Source: Streptomyces sp. CB02058 (GTDB lineage Bacteria; Actinomycetota; Actinomycetes; Streptomycetales; Streptomycetaceae). From it: a stretch of DNA of 64,000 bases. Numbering within the stretch: the first letter of the stretch is position 1; every line of letters starts with the position of its first letter. The position numbers and the translations under genes were made by a program. The DNA lies in the NCBI RefSeq assembly GCF_001905505.1, contig NZ_LIPG01000003.1, forward strand, positions 1,302,001-1,366,000, in the 5' to 3' direction. The notes under the pieces were generated by a model. The model was not told the origin of the DNA. It did no database searches and saw only the letters and a program-made list of their open reading frames with translations. Below are positions 50,895 through 59,347 of this stretch, piece after piece.

Positions 50895-51843
50895 AACGGG
50901 ACTCGTCGTCCTCGGGGTCCCAGTCCTCCGCCTCGGCCAGATCGACACGGACACCGGCCCGGGCGCAGAGATCCTGGACGCGGGAGACGAACGGGGCCGA
51001 GAGGTAGTGGTGGCGCAGATCCAGCGCCGACAGATGGACGAGCGGCTGGCCGTCGAGCAGGGCCTGCGCGCCCGTGTCGCCGAGGGTGCCCATCGAGAGC
51101 GAGAGCGAGTCCAGCCGGGCGACCACCGGGGCGGAGGCGACGGCTGCCGCGATCTCGTCCTGGATCTCGCTGTTCTGCAGCCCGAGATGGCGCAGCCGGG
51201 GCAGCGCGGCGCCGGACAGCACGGGGGCCAGATCCGCCACCGTGGCGTCACCGCCGTACGACGCGGAGCCGAACCAGAACTCCAGATGCTCCAGGGCGGG
51301 CAGATCGCACGCCCCCACCGCGCTCACGACATGGCCGGGCAGGCCGCCGGACTCGAATCGAAGCGACCGCAGCGCCTGATGGCGGACCGGGCGCAGCCGG
51401 AGCTGCTCCTCCTCGGGACTCCAGCTCCCGCAGCCGCGCACGGTCAGTTCCTCAAGGAGAGGGAGCGCCTCCAGCACCGGAGTGATGTCGCACATCTCCA
51501 GCCAGGAGAGCTCGCACTCCTCGCTCACCACATCGGCGAGGAACAACGCGCGCAGCGCCGGGAAGCGGTGAGCGTCCGAGACGATCGCCTCGACCACCGG
51601 GGAGAAGTTGACGTAGTCCTCCTCCCACCAGGGGCCTATCAGCAGGGCGCGGACCCGGCCGGGATCGACCGACGTGAGGAAGTGCTGCCAGACCGCCCCG
51701 AACTCCGACTCGTCCCACTGGCAGTCCAGCCGCCATGCCACCCCGTCGGCCTCGGGGAGCGCTGCCGCGTCCGGGCCGTCCGGCAGGGTCAGGGTGTGGA
51801 CCGGCAGGCCGTGGAAGGTGTCGGGGTGAGTGATGTCGATCAT
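50875..51843 (-). CDS. STM4015 family leucine-rich-repeat protein (copy 2)
   Basis: A 322-residue protein, clearly paralogous along its length to its upstream neighbour. N-terminal ~130 residues: a conserved region with ALLIGPWWEEDYVNFSPVVEAI. The rest is irregular leucine-rich repeats (LPRLRHLGLQNSEIQDEIAAA, then LDSLSLSMGTLGDTGAQALL and LSALDLRHHYLS) ending in an acidic tail. ATG 51843. LRR proteins usually bind peptides or proteins, so it could present substrate to the radical SAM and ATP-grasp partners. Confidence 0.88.
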   Translation of the reverse strand: MIDITHPDTFHGLPVHTLTLPDGPDAAALPEADGVAWRLDCQWDESEFGAVWQHFLTSVDPGRVRALLIGPWWEEDYVNFSPVVEAIVSDAHRFPALRALFLADVVSEECELSWLEMCDITPVLEALPLLEELTVRGCGSWSPEEEQLRLRPVRHQALRSLRFESGGLPGHVVSAVGACDLPALEHLEFWFGSASYGGDATVADLAPVLSGAALPRLRHLGLQNSEIQDEIAAAVASAPVVARLDSLSLSMGTLGDTGAQALLDGQPLVHLSALDLRHHYLSAPFVSRVQDLCARAGVRVDLAEAEDWDPEDDESRYVAVSE

Positions 51844-51850
51844 CGCGCCA

Positions 51851-52807
51851 TCACTCCGCGACCGCGGTGTAGCGGCCTTCGATCCCACGGCCGCCCCACG
51901 GCTCGTTGCGCCCCGAAAGATCGACGGACACACCGTACGGCTCCAGCGCCTCGGCGAGCCGGGTCTCCATCGGGACGGTCAGGAAGTGGTGGTGCAGGTC
52001 GAGCGACGTGAGATGGGTGAGCGGCTGGCCTTCGAGCAGGGCGGCCGCGCCCTCGTCGCCGAGCGTGCCGTTCGACAGATCGAGGGTACGGAGCTGCGCG
52101 ACGACCGGCGCGGCCCCGATCGCCACCGCGATCTCGTTCTGCAACTCGCTGTTGCGAAGGCCGAGGTGGTGCAGCCGCGGGAACCGGGTACCGGCGAGCA
52201 GGGGCGCCAGATCGGGGAGGACCACGTCACCCCCGTACGCGGAGACACCGAGCCAGAGGTCCAGCCTCTCCAGTGCCGGGAGCTCGCTGTCCAGGACGCC
52301 GCGCAGCGCCTCCGCCGGGAGTCCGCCGCTCTCGATGGTGAGCGACCGCAGGGACTCGTGCTTGACGGGCGGGAACAGCAGGCCGGTGCCGCCGCGCACA
52401 CCGAGATGCGTCAGGCCGGGGAAGGCGGTGAGCAGCACGGTGACGTCCGAGTGCTCGATCCACGAGATCTCGGCCTCCTCCGCCATCAGATCCCCGACGA
52501 ACACCGCCTTGAGCGAGGTGAGCCGGTCGGCGGCGGCGGTGACGAGGCCGATGGGGTGGGACGAGTCCGTCTCGTACGTCTCGCCCCACTGACCGATGAT
52601 CAGGGCCTCGACTCCGGAAGGATCGACGGCGTCGAGGAACGCCGCGAACTCCTCCTCCCACGGCCCGTTCCGGTCGTCGCTGTAGGGGTCGACGCTGATG
52701 CGCCAGGCCGCCGAGTCGGCCGCGGGACGGGCCGATCCATCGGTCTCGCGCTGGAAATCGACGGCCGGAAGGCCGAGCAACTCGTGCAGACGGTCCGCGT
52801 CGGACAT
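51851..52807 (-). CDS. STM4015 family leucine-rich-repeat protein (copy 1)
   Basis: First gene of the operon, 318 residues. Same architecture as copy 2: ALIIGQWGETYETDSSHPIGLV in the N-terminal part, then leucine-rich repeats (FPRLHHLGLRNSELQNEI, LRTLDLSNGTLGDEGAAALL, LTSLDLHHHFL). ATG 52807 with AGGAGCTC upstream; the in-frame ATG-like extension lacks a ribosome binding site. The stop is 7 nt before the start of copy 2. Tandem duplication within the operon suggests two related recognition specificities. Confidence 0.88.
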   Translation of the reverse strand: MSDADRLHELLGLPAVDFQRETDGSARPAADSAAWRISVDPYSDDRNGPWEEEFAAFLDAVDPSGVEALIIGQWGETYETDSSHPIGLVTAAADRLTSLKAVFVGDLMAEEAEISWIEHSDVTVLLTAFPGLTHLGVRGGTGLLFPPVKHESLRSLTIESGGLPAEALRGVLDSELPALERLDLWLGVSAYGGDVVLPDLAPLLAGTRFPRLHHLGLRNSELQNEIAVAIGAAPVVAQLRTLDLSNGTLGDEGAAALLEGQPLTHLTSLDLHHHFLTVPMETRLAEALEPYGVSVDLSGRNEPWGGRGIEGRYTAVAE

Positions 52808-52958
52808 GGCACTGAGCTCCTGATAGTGGGGACGGCTGATGTCCGCAAGGTTTATCAAGTGCCACTGACAACGGCGCGACCGGGCCAGCCGCAGCACCCT
52901 CGGGCCGCCGGTCGAAGCCCATGGATCGTCAAGCGGGTGCGGCCCCTAGGATGCGTCC

Positions 52959-53504
52959 GTGACGGGGTTCGATGAGGTCAGGGCGACATTCTGGGGCGAC
53001 GGACTGTACGGGGCCCAGCCGCCGTTGACCGACGAGGCCGTGGAGGACGCAGAGCGTCTGCTCGGTGTCCGTCTGCCGACCGCGTTGCTGGAGGTCCTGC
53101 GGGTCCGGAACGGAGGTGTGGTGGCGGACGCGTGGAACGCGATCCCTACCGATGGGCCGACGTCGTGGAGCGAGGACCATGTCCCGTTCGACGAGATGAT
53201 GGGCATCGGCCGTGAGGACGGCCAGGTGTCGCTGCTGGACTCTGCCTACCTGATCGAGGAGTGGGGTCTGCCGTCCCCTCTGGTCCTGCTGTCCGGGGAC
53301 GGCCACTGCTGGGTCGCTCTCGACTACCGGGCGTGCGGGCGGCGGGGCGAGCCGTCCGTGACCTGGTTCGACGTGGAGGACGGCACGGAGCTCCCGCTGG
53401 CTGCCGACTTCCGGATGTTCGCCGAGCGGCTGACGGCGTCCGAGTCGCTCGGACCCGACCTCGATCGCGCGGACGACGGCCCGTCGGAGGCACGTCCGCA
53501 CTGA
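52959..53504 (+). CDS. SMI1/KNR4 (SUKH) family protein
   Basis: A 181-residue protein with the SUKH fold signature: LTDEAVEDAERLLGVRLPTALLEVLRVRNGG at the N-terminus, then IPTDGPTSW, ILLSGDGHCWVALDY-like PLVLLSGDGHCWVALDYR and an acidic C-terminal half. SUKH proteins often serve as immunity proteins in toxin systems, but standalone copies are common in Streptomyces and no toxin gene is next to it. GTG 52959, divergent from the STM401x operon. Confidence 0.88.
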   Translation: MTGFDEVRATFWGDGLYGAQPPLTDEAVEDAERLLGVRLPTALLEVLRVRNGGVVADAWNAIPTDGPTSWSEDHVPFDEMMGIGREDGQVSLLDSAYLIEEWGLPSPLVLLSGDGHCWVALDYRACGRRGEPSVTWFDVEDGTELPLAADFRMFAERLTASESLGPDLDRADDGPSEARPH

Positions 53505-53734
53505 TGTTCCTCGCCCCGCACCGGCCGGAAGCATCCCGGGCACGGCGGGTCGCGGGACCCGTCGGACAGGCCCCGGATCAGCCGGTCCCGATGGGCGGGA
53601 CAGCCCAGTCGGGCATCCGTCGGCCCTTCGGCCGCGACCACCGGGACCCCGCCACGAGCATCGATGTCAGACCCCTCTCGTAGCGTTTTACCTGTGACCG
53701 GCACAGAGGGTGCCGGGACGGAGGGGAGACATCT

Positions 53735-54061
53735 GTGTACCGGCAGGGTGACGTACTGATCGTGGCGCTGGGGGAGTCGGAGGTGCCCGCGCACTTCCTC
53801 GAAGCACCGGGTGAACCGCGTGACGGGCGCGGGAGGCTCGTGCTCGCGCTGGGCGAGGTCACGGGACACGCGCACGCCGTGCAGGGACCGGGCAGGCTCA
53901 TGCGGGAGGCCGGGACGTTCGGTCCGATGCTGCTCCATCTCCCCGAGGGCGGACGCGTGGTGCACGAGGAGCACGCGGCGATAGCACTGCCGACGGGCTG
54001 GTTCCGTGTGGTGCGCCAGCGGGAGTACGCCCCGGGTGCGGTCAGGATCGTCGCGGACTGA
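53735..54061 (+). CDS. Conserved small protein upstream of a DUF6745 gene
   Basis: A 108-residue soluble protein I do not recognise by name. It opens MYRQGDVLIVALGESEVP, has RLVLALGEVTGHAHAV in the middle and LHLPEGGRVVHEEHAAIALPTGWF near the end, with predicted all-beta character and conserved His residues (GHAH, VVHEEHAAI). GTG 53735 has a strong GGAGGGGAG. It lies 108 bp before the DUF6745 gene in the same direction, and I believe the two commonly occur together. Confidence 0.75.
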   Translation: MYRQGDVLIVALGESEVPAHFLEAPGEPRDGRGRLVLALGEVTGHAHAVQGPGRLMREAGTFGPMLLHLPEGGRVVHEEHAAIALPTGWFRVVRQREYAPGAVRIVAD

Positions 54062-54169
54062 GGCCCGCGCGGCGGGGCGATGGTGCGCAGTGGTGCCGTG
54101 AGGTGCGGACGGTCGCGCGGTGACGCGCGGTCAGGGAACAGGACCAGGAACAGGGGACGGGGAATACCG

Positions 54170-55171
54170 ATGCAGTACGTGAACGCGTGGCGGGCCGTGG
54201 CGGCGGCGACGGGCCGGGGCGACCGGAGCGCCGCGGAGGACGGGGTGCGGCTCGCCTACCGCACCGCGGGGCTCGCCGAGCCCGAGCGCATCATCTGGAC
54301 CGACTCGCCGAAGGCGGCCGTCGAGGTGGTGGAGAAGTTGACGGACGCGGGGCGCTCGGTCCGCGAAGAGGTCCGCACCCGCCCCTGGGCGGCGGAGCGG
54401 CGCCGGGTGTACGACGAACTCGGCCCGGCCGGCTGGTCGTCGCTGTGGTCCGCCACCGGCGCCCAGCTGTGGGAGACCACGGCCGGGCTGGCCGAGCGGA
54501 TACGCACGGGTGTCGTCGCCGAGCTCACCACCCGGCCCGAGGACGAGCCGGACGTACGCCTGGTGCTGCTCGACGCGGTCCTCGGCCAGCACGACGCCGC
54601 CTGGCTCGCCGCCTTCGACGGCCGGGGCGACCGGTTGACGGGGCTGGCGGAGGTCGCGAGGAACGCCGGCTGGTGGTGGCCGTACGAGCGCGCCGTGGTC
54701 ATCAGCGAACGCCCGTCGGTACTCCACCGCGACGAGGCGGGGCGGCTCGACAGGGGTGACGGCCCGGCGCTGGCCTACCCCGACGGCTTCTCCCTGTACG
54801 CCTGGCGCGGGATGCCCGTGCCGGTGGAGTTCCTGGAAGGCCTGTCGGGACTGACTCCCGAGCGGATCAGGGCCGAGGAGAACGCCGAGCTGCGCCGGGT
54901 GATGCTCGAGTACTACGGCTACGACCGCTATCTCACCGAATCGGGCGCCGAACCGGTGCATCGCGACGAGACGGGCATCCTCTGGCGCATCGCGATGGAA
55001 GGGGACGAGGACGTCGTGATGGTCGAGGTCGTCAACTCCACCCCGGAGCCCGACGGAACCCACCGCACCTACTGGCTGCGGGTACCGCCGAGGATCCGGA
55101 CATCGAAGGAGGGCGTCGCGTGGACCTTCGGGCTAGAAGGAGAGGCCTACGCCCCGGTGCGCCAGACCTGA
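54170..55171 (+). CDS. DUF6745 domain-containing protein
   Basis: A 333-residue protein matching what I recall as DUF6745. The N-terminus is helical (AWRAVAAATGRGDRSAAEDGVRLAYRTAGL). The middle and C-terminal parts carry the repeated phrase type VLHRDEAGRLDRGDGPALAYPDGFSLYAW and PVHRDETGILWRI, with conserved His/Arg/Asp. ATG 54170 follows GGGGAC. No enzymatic function is established. Near-operon with the preceding 108-residue protein; possibly a two-component module. Confidence 0.75.
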   Translation: MQYVNAWRAVAAATGRGDRSAAEDGVRLAYRTAGLAEPERIIWTDSPKAAVEVVEKLTDAGRSVREEVRTRPWAAERRRVYDELGPAGWSSLWSATGAQLWETTAGLAERIRTGVVAELTTRPEDEPDVRLVLLDAVLGQHDAAWLAAFDGRGDRLTGLAEVARNAGWWWPYERAVVISERPSVLHRDEAGRLDRGDGPALAYPDGFSLYAWRGMPVPVEFLEGLSGLTPERIRAEENAELRRVMLEYYGYDRYLTESGAEPVHRDETGILWRIAMEGDEDVVMVEVVNSTPEPDGTHRTYWLRVPPRIRTSKEGVAWTFGLEGEAYAPVRQT

Positions 55172-55224
55172 TCGGGGCGAGGGCCGGGTCAGCGCCGGAC
55201 CGGCGGGCCGGCGGCCGGACGTCG

Positions 55225-55836
55225 TCAGCTGGTCAGGACCTCGTGATCGATGCCGAGTTCGCGGGCGAGCGCCTCCTCGGCCCACTGCAGCATCGTGGCC
55301 CGGGAGAGCGGACCCGCGTACGACGTCATCTGGACGGCCAGACCGTCCAGCAGCGCGGTGAGGCGCCAGGCGACCGACATCGGGTCGTCGCAGTGGAACT
55401 CACCGCCCGCCGCGCCCTCCTCGATGACCTCGGCCAGCTCCGCCTTCCACTGCTGATCGAGATCACCGGCGACCTCGCGCAGTGCCGGGTCGCGCAGAGA
55501 GGACGCCCAGCCCTCGATCCACAGGCGCCAGCCCTTGGCCTGACCGGTGGGGGCGTACCAGCGAACGGCTGCGCGCAGCCGTCGCACCGCGCTGGTGCGG
55601 CGCGTCAGCAGCCTGCGCAGATGGGCGAGGTCGGCCTCCGCGGCGTACGCGAACGCGGCGGCCATCAGCTTCTCCTTGGACGAGAAGTGGTAGAGCACCA
55701 GGGCGTTGCTCACCCCGAGGACGGAGGCGACGTCGGCGATCCGGACAGCCGCGACGCCCCGCACCTCGATCTGTTCGACGGCAGCGCGCAGGAGTTCTTC
55801 ACGACGTTCCGCCACGCTCAGCCGCACTCTCGCCAC
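55225..55836 (-). CDS. TetR family transcriptional regulator
   Basis: A 203-residue repressor. The N-terminal helix-turn-helix is RIADVASVLGVSNALVLYHFSSKEKL, within the TetR_N fold; the ligand domain resembles BetI-type C-termini (DDPMSVAWRLTALLDGLAVQ). GTG 55836. It sits 57 bp downstream of the dehydrogenase gene, same strand. A TACTGA...TCAGTA palindrome upstream of that dehydrogenase is the likely operator, giving an autoregulated two-gene unit. Confidence 0.88.
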   Translation of the reverse strand: MARVRLSVAERREELLRAAVEQIEVRGVAAVRIADVASVLGVSNALVLYHFSSKEKLMAAAFAYAAEADLAHLRRLLTRRTSAVRRLRAAVRWYAPTGQAKGWRLWIEGWASSLRDPALREVAGDLDQQWKAELAEVIEEGAAGGEFHCDDPMSVAWRLTALLDGLAVQMTSYAGPLSRATMLQWAEEALARELGIDHEVLTS

Positions 55837-55893
55837 GCGTTCACCCTAACCAACGCCCCGTGCCGGACACGGGACCGTCCGGCCCCGTGGATC

Positions 55894-57093
55894 TCAGCGG
55901 TACCAGCCGAACCGCTCCGCCATCAACGGCAGCCGGTCCGCGACGAGCGCGTGCGCGGCCTCCCGCGGTGCGATCCCTTCCGCGTCGGCGCGCTCCAGGA
56001 CACGGCCGACGAGGGCGCGCATCGCGCGGCGGGTGTGCCCGAACGCCTCATCGGCATCGGCGCCGACGTCCCCGAACAGTGTCCACCACCACCACGCGTT
56101 CGTACCGGAGTTGACGACGACATCGGGCAGCACGGTGATCCCGCGCCGGGCGAGCAGCGCCTCCGCCTCGGGCAGCACCGGCATGTTCGCCGCTTCGACC
56201 ACCCAACGTGCCCTGACCGAGGCCTGGTTCACCGCGTCCACGGCGTAGGACACGGCGGCGGGTACGAGTACGTCGGCATCGGCGGCCAGCCAGGCGTCGG
56301 CCGGCAGCTCCCGGTCGGCCTCCCGCAGTACCGAGCGGTCCACCGTCCCGTGCGCGTCCCGTGCGACCAGCAGCGCTTCGACGTCCAGGCCCGCCGGATT
56401 GGCGATCGTGCCCTTGACGTCGGCGACCGCGACGACGGTGAGTCCCGCCCCGGCGAGGAAACGTGCCGTGGCCCCTCCCATGGTGCCGAGCCCCTGCACG
56501 GAGACCCGGGCGTCCCCGGGGGCCAGGCCGGCCCGGTCCAGTGCCACCAGCGCGGCTTCCGCCACCCCGCAGCCGCCGACCAGCTCGTCGAGACCGATCC
56601 CGTCCACCGTGACGGCGAAGGCGTCCGCCAGGCGTCGGCGGGCCGCCGCCTCGTCGTCCAGCAGCGGATAGACCGCCTGGATCGTGGACACGAGCCCGGC
56701 CTCCGCCGCCGCCCGGTCGACCAGGTCCTGGCTGAGCCCGAGATCCTCGCCGGTCGTCCAGACGCTCTCCACGTACGGCCGCACCGCCCGCAGATAGCGG
56801 ACGAGGACCCCGTAGGCACGAGGGTCGCGGGGGTCGCAGTCGATGCCTCCCTTGGCGCCGCCCAGTGGGATGTACCGCGCCCGGGCGTCGTCGGCGTCGT
56901 AGTGCAGGGCCTCCTTCATGCTCATGCCCCTGGCCAGACCGGTCACCTCGGCGAGGGTGCAGCCCTCCCGCATGCGCAGCCCGCCGCTCGACACGCCCCG
57001 TACGAGCCGGTCGACGACCAGATACCCCTTGGTGCCTGTGACGTGGTCCGTCCAGGTCAGCGAGATCAGAGGGGCGGGGGAGGGGTCGGTCAT
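55894..57093 (-). CDS. Glu/Leu/Phe/Val dehydrogenase family protein
   Basis: Amino-acid dehydrogenase of 399 residues. The N-terminal substrate domain has GGLRMREGCTLAEVTGLARGMSMKEAL and the catalytic-Lys segment PLGGAKGGI. The C-terminal Rossmann domain starts RVSVQGLGTMGGATARFL. Oxidative deamination of an amino acid, or the reverse amination, is the family reaction; substrate unknown. ATG 57093 follows CAGGAGCC. Probably repressed by the adjacent TetR protein at the 57157 palindrome. Confidence 0.9.
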   Translation of the reverse strand: MTDPSPAPLISLTWTDHVTGTKGYLVVDRLVRGVSSGGLRMREGCTLAEVTGLARGMSMKEALHYDADDARARYIPLGGAKGGIDCDPRDPRAYGVLVRYLRAVRPYVESVWTTGEDLGLSQDLVDRAAAEAGLVSTIQAVYPLLDDEAAARRRLADAFAVTVDGIGLDELVGGCGVAEAALVALDRAGLAPGDARVSVQGLGTMGGATARFLAGAGLTVVAVADVKGTIANPAGLDVEALLVARDAHGTVDRSVLREADRELPADAWLAADADVLVPAAVSYAVDAVNQASVRARWVVEAANMPVLPEAEALLARRGITVLPDVVVNSGTNAWWWWTLFGDVGADADEAFGHTRRAMRALVGRVLERADAEGIAPREAAHALVADRLPLMAERFGWYR

Positions 57094-57156
57094 CGGGCGG
57101 CTCCTGGATCCGGTGGAGCTCCTGGTGTGGACTCTCCGGGATCTCCTGGGTGTATT

Positions 57157-57176
57157 TACTGAACAGCGGGTCAGTA
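57157..57176. promoter_or_regulatory. TetR-type operator upstream of the dehydrogenase gene
   Basis: TACTGAACAGCGGGTCAGTA, 20 bp with 6-bp perfect outer arms (TACTGA/TCAGTA). It lies 64 bp upstream of the dehydrogenase ATG and about 100 bp from the divergent PPOX gene, so it could affect both. Confidence 0.7.
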
Positions 57177-57278
57177 TCAGGATGGTGCGCCGCGCCTGTC
57201 AACGTGGCGTCGTCAGGATGTGACATCACCGTCCGCCGAATGTGGAATCCTCCGGCGGGCACGGACGTTGGAGTTGGC

Positions 57279-57719
57279 ATGACGGACATCGAACCCGGAC
57301 GCGAGGCCCTGCTCCGACTCTTCGGCGAGCACGACGGCGGGGTGCTGGTCACGCTCAAGCGCGACGGCAGGCCCCAGCTGTCCAACGTGAACCACGCCTA
57401 CTACCCGGGCGAAGGTGTGATCCGGGTGTCCATCACCGAGGGCCGGGCCAAGACCCGCAACCTCCGCAGGGACCCCCGGGCGAGCTACCACGTGACCAGC
57501 GACGACCGGTGGGCCTGGGCCGTCGCCGACGCCACCGCCGAGCTGACCCCGCCCGCGGCCGATCCCCACGACGAGACCGTGGAGCAGCTGATCACGCTCT
57601 ACCGCGACGTCCGCGGCGAGCATCCGGACTGGGACGACTACCGAAGGGCGATGGTCCAGGACTGCAGGGTCCTCCTCACCCTGCGAATCGAGCATGTGTA
57701 CGGGCAGCCGCGTGTCTGA
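57279..57719 (+). CDS. PPOX-class F420-dependent oxidoreductase family protein
   Basis: A 146-residue split-barrel flavin/deazaflavin-binding protein. GGVLVTLKRDGRPQLSNVNH and YPGEGVIRVSITEGRAKTRNLRRDPRASYHV are typical of PPOX-class F420-binding proteins, with RDVRGEHPDWDDYRRAM near the end. ATG 57279 with TTGGAG upstream. Monomer partners and substrate unknown; F420 rather than FMN use is inferred from family. Confidence 0.88.
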   Translation: MTDIEPGREALLRLFGEHDGGVLVTLKRDGRPQLSNVNHAYYPGEGVIRVSITEGRAKTRNLRRDPRASYHVTSDDRWAWAVADATAELTPPAADPHDETVEQLITLYRDVRGEHPDWDDYRRAMVQDCRVLLTLRIEHVYGQPRV

Positions 57720-57866
57720 CGCCACACCGCTCACCCTGCCGCCGGCCCCGCAGCCCGTCGCGCCGCCCCTCTCGCCGCTCCGCAGGAGTGCGCGACCGCG
57801 TCGAGCCCGCGCCCTGTCGCACCTCCCGACCATAATGAGACGACACCGACTCCCTCAGGAGATGCT

Positions 57867-59063
57867 GTGACCGGCGCCGACAACCAGCCCTCGCTCCGCG
57901 CGCGACTCCGTTCGCTGCGCCCCGACGCCTTCGGGGCGGACCCCGCCGGGGCCCGGATGGAGCGAATCCGCCGCTCGCCGAATTTCGCCGACGGAGTCTT
58001 CCAGAACCCGGAGGGTGCCCGGACCAGGCCCAGCGGATCCATGATCGAATTCGCCAAGGGCTACTTCCGCAAGGAGGAACGGGCCCGCAGATCCCCGCTC
58101 GGCACCGTGCCCGTCCACGCCACGACACTGGCCGACCTCTCCGCCCCGCCCGCGACGGGGCTCCGGCTGACCTGGATGGGTCACTCCAGCGTGCTCACCG
58201 AGATCGACGGCCGCAGGGTGCTCTTCGACCCGGTCTGGGGCGACCGATGCTCCCCCTTCGACTTCGCGGGCCCCAAGCGGCTGCACCCCGTCCCGCTGCC
58301 GCTCGCGGCGCTCGGCCCCGTCGACGTCATCGTGATCTCGCACGACCACTACGACCACCTCGACCTGCCCACGATCAAGACCCTGGCAGGCACGGACACG
58401 GTCTTCGCGGTCCCGCTCGGTGTCGGCGCGCACCTGGAACGCTGGGGCGTGCCCCTGGACCGCATCCACGAGCTCGACTGGAACGAGACCGCGCACATCG
58501 CGGGCATCAGCCTGACCGCGACGCCCGCACGCCACTTCTGCGGGCGCGGCCTGCGCAACCAGCAGCACACCCTCTGGGCGTCATGGGCCGTCGCGGGCCC
58601 CGAGCACCGGGTCTACCACAGCGGGGACACCGGCTATTTCTCCGGCTTCAAGGAGATCGGTGCCGAGCATGGCCCCTTCGACGCGACGATGATCCAGGTC
58701 GGCGCCTATTCGGAGTACTGGCCCGACATCCACATGACGCCCGCCGAGGGCGTGCGGGCGCATCTGGACCTCCAGGGCGGCAGGCCGCACGGCGCGCTGC
58801 TGCCGATCCACTGGGGCACCTTCAATCTCGCTCCGCACCCGTGGTCGGAGCCCGGGGAGTGGATGAAGGACGCCGCCGAGGAGGCCGGCCAGGCGGTGGC
58901 GTTCCCCCAGCCGGGCGAGCCGTTCGAACCTGCGGGTGAGATCCCCTCGGACGCCTGGTGGCGCGCGGTGTCTGCGCCGATCGCGCGCCCCTGGCGGAGC
59001 GCGGAGGCGGCGGATCCGGCGCCGGTGCAGCGGGAGGAAGTGGACCTCGCGGGCGAGCGGTGA
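57867..59063 (+). CDS. MBL-fold metallohydrolase, NAPE-PLD-like
   Basis: A 398-residue metallo-beta-lactamase-fold hydrolase. The metal motif HDHYDHLD, the preceding WMGHSSVLTEIDGRRVLFDPVWGDRCSPF block and the later YHSGDTGYFSGFKEIG resemble N-acyl-phosphatidylethanolamine phospholipase D. A GPFDATMIQVGAYSEYW segment and a Trp-rich C-terminus agree. GTG 57867 follows CAGGAGATG. No lipid-metabolism partner is adjacent, so the phosphodiester substrate is inferred. Confidence 0.92.
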   Translation: MTGADNQPSLRARLRSLRPDAFGADPAGARMERIRRSPNFADGVFQNPEGARTRPSGSMIEFAKGYFRKEERARRSPLGTVPVHATTLADLSAPPATGLRLTWMGHSSVLTEIDGRRVLFDPVWGDRCSPFDFAGPKRLHPVPLPLAALGPVDVIVISHDHYDHLDLPTIKTLAGTDTVFAVPLGVGAHLERWGVPLDRIHELDWNETAHIAGISLTATPARHFCGRGLRNQQHTLWASWAVAGPEHRVYHSGDTGYFSGFKEIGAEHGPFDATMIQVGAYSEYWPDIHMTPAEGVRAHLDLQGGRPHGALLPIHWGTFNLAPHPWSEPGEWMKDAAEEAGQAVAFPQPGEPFEPAGEIPSDAWWRAVSAPIARPWRSAEAADPAPVQREEVDLAGER

Positions 59064-59160
59064 CGGCAGACGCCGAGCTGCCGCAGCGGGCCGGGACGGA
59101 TCCGCCGATTGCTTGAGGCAGCATGTGCGAGAACGGGCAGATCGTCGTGACCCAGTTGTA

Positions 59161-59176
59161 TGCGACAGGTGTCGCA
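59161..59176. repeat. Perfect palindrome between convergent genes
   Basis: TGCGACA-GG-TGTCGCA, 7-bp arms with a 2-bp centre. It is in a 284-bp convergent intergenic region where I see no credible gene, so its purpose is unclear; it could be an operator left from a lost gene. Confidence 0.4.
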
Positions 59177-59347
59177 GTCTCCCGGGCCTGCCCCAGCGGT
59201 CCGCCCGTGCCGGCCCGTTCCGCCCTGGGCGGGCCAGCCGCTCACGGGTGGTGCGGCTGGGGGTCACAAGGGCGGTGCGGGGTCGGCTGCCCGGCTCGTA
59301 CAGGGCCGGGCTCAAGGGCCGGGCCGGGCAGCCGGAGGGCGCGTGCG

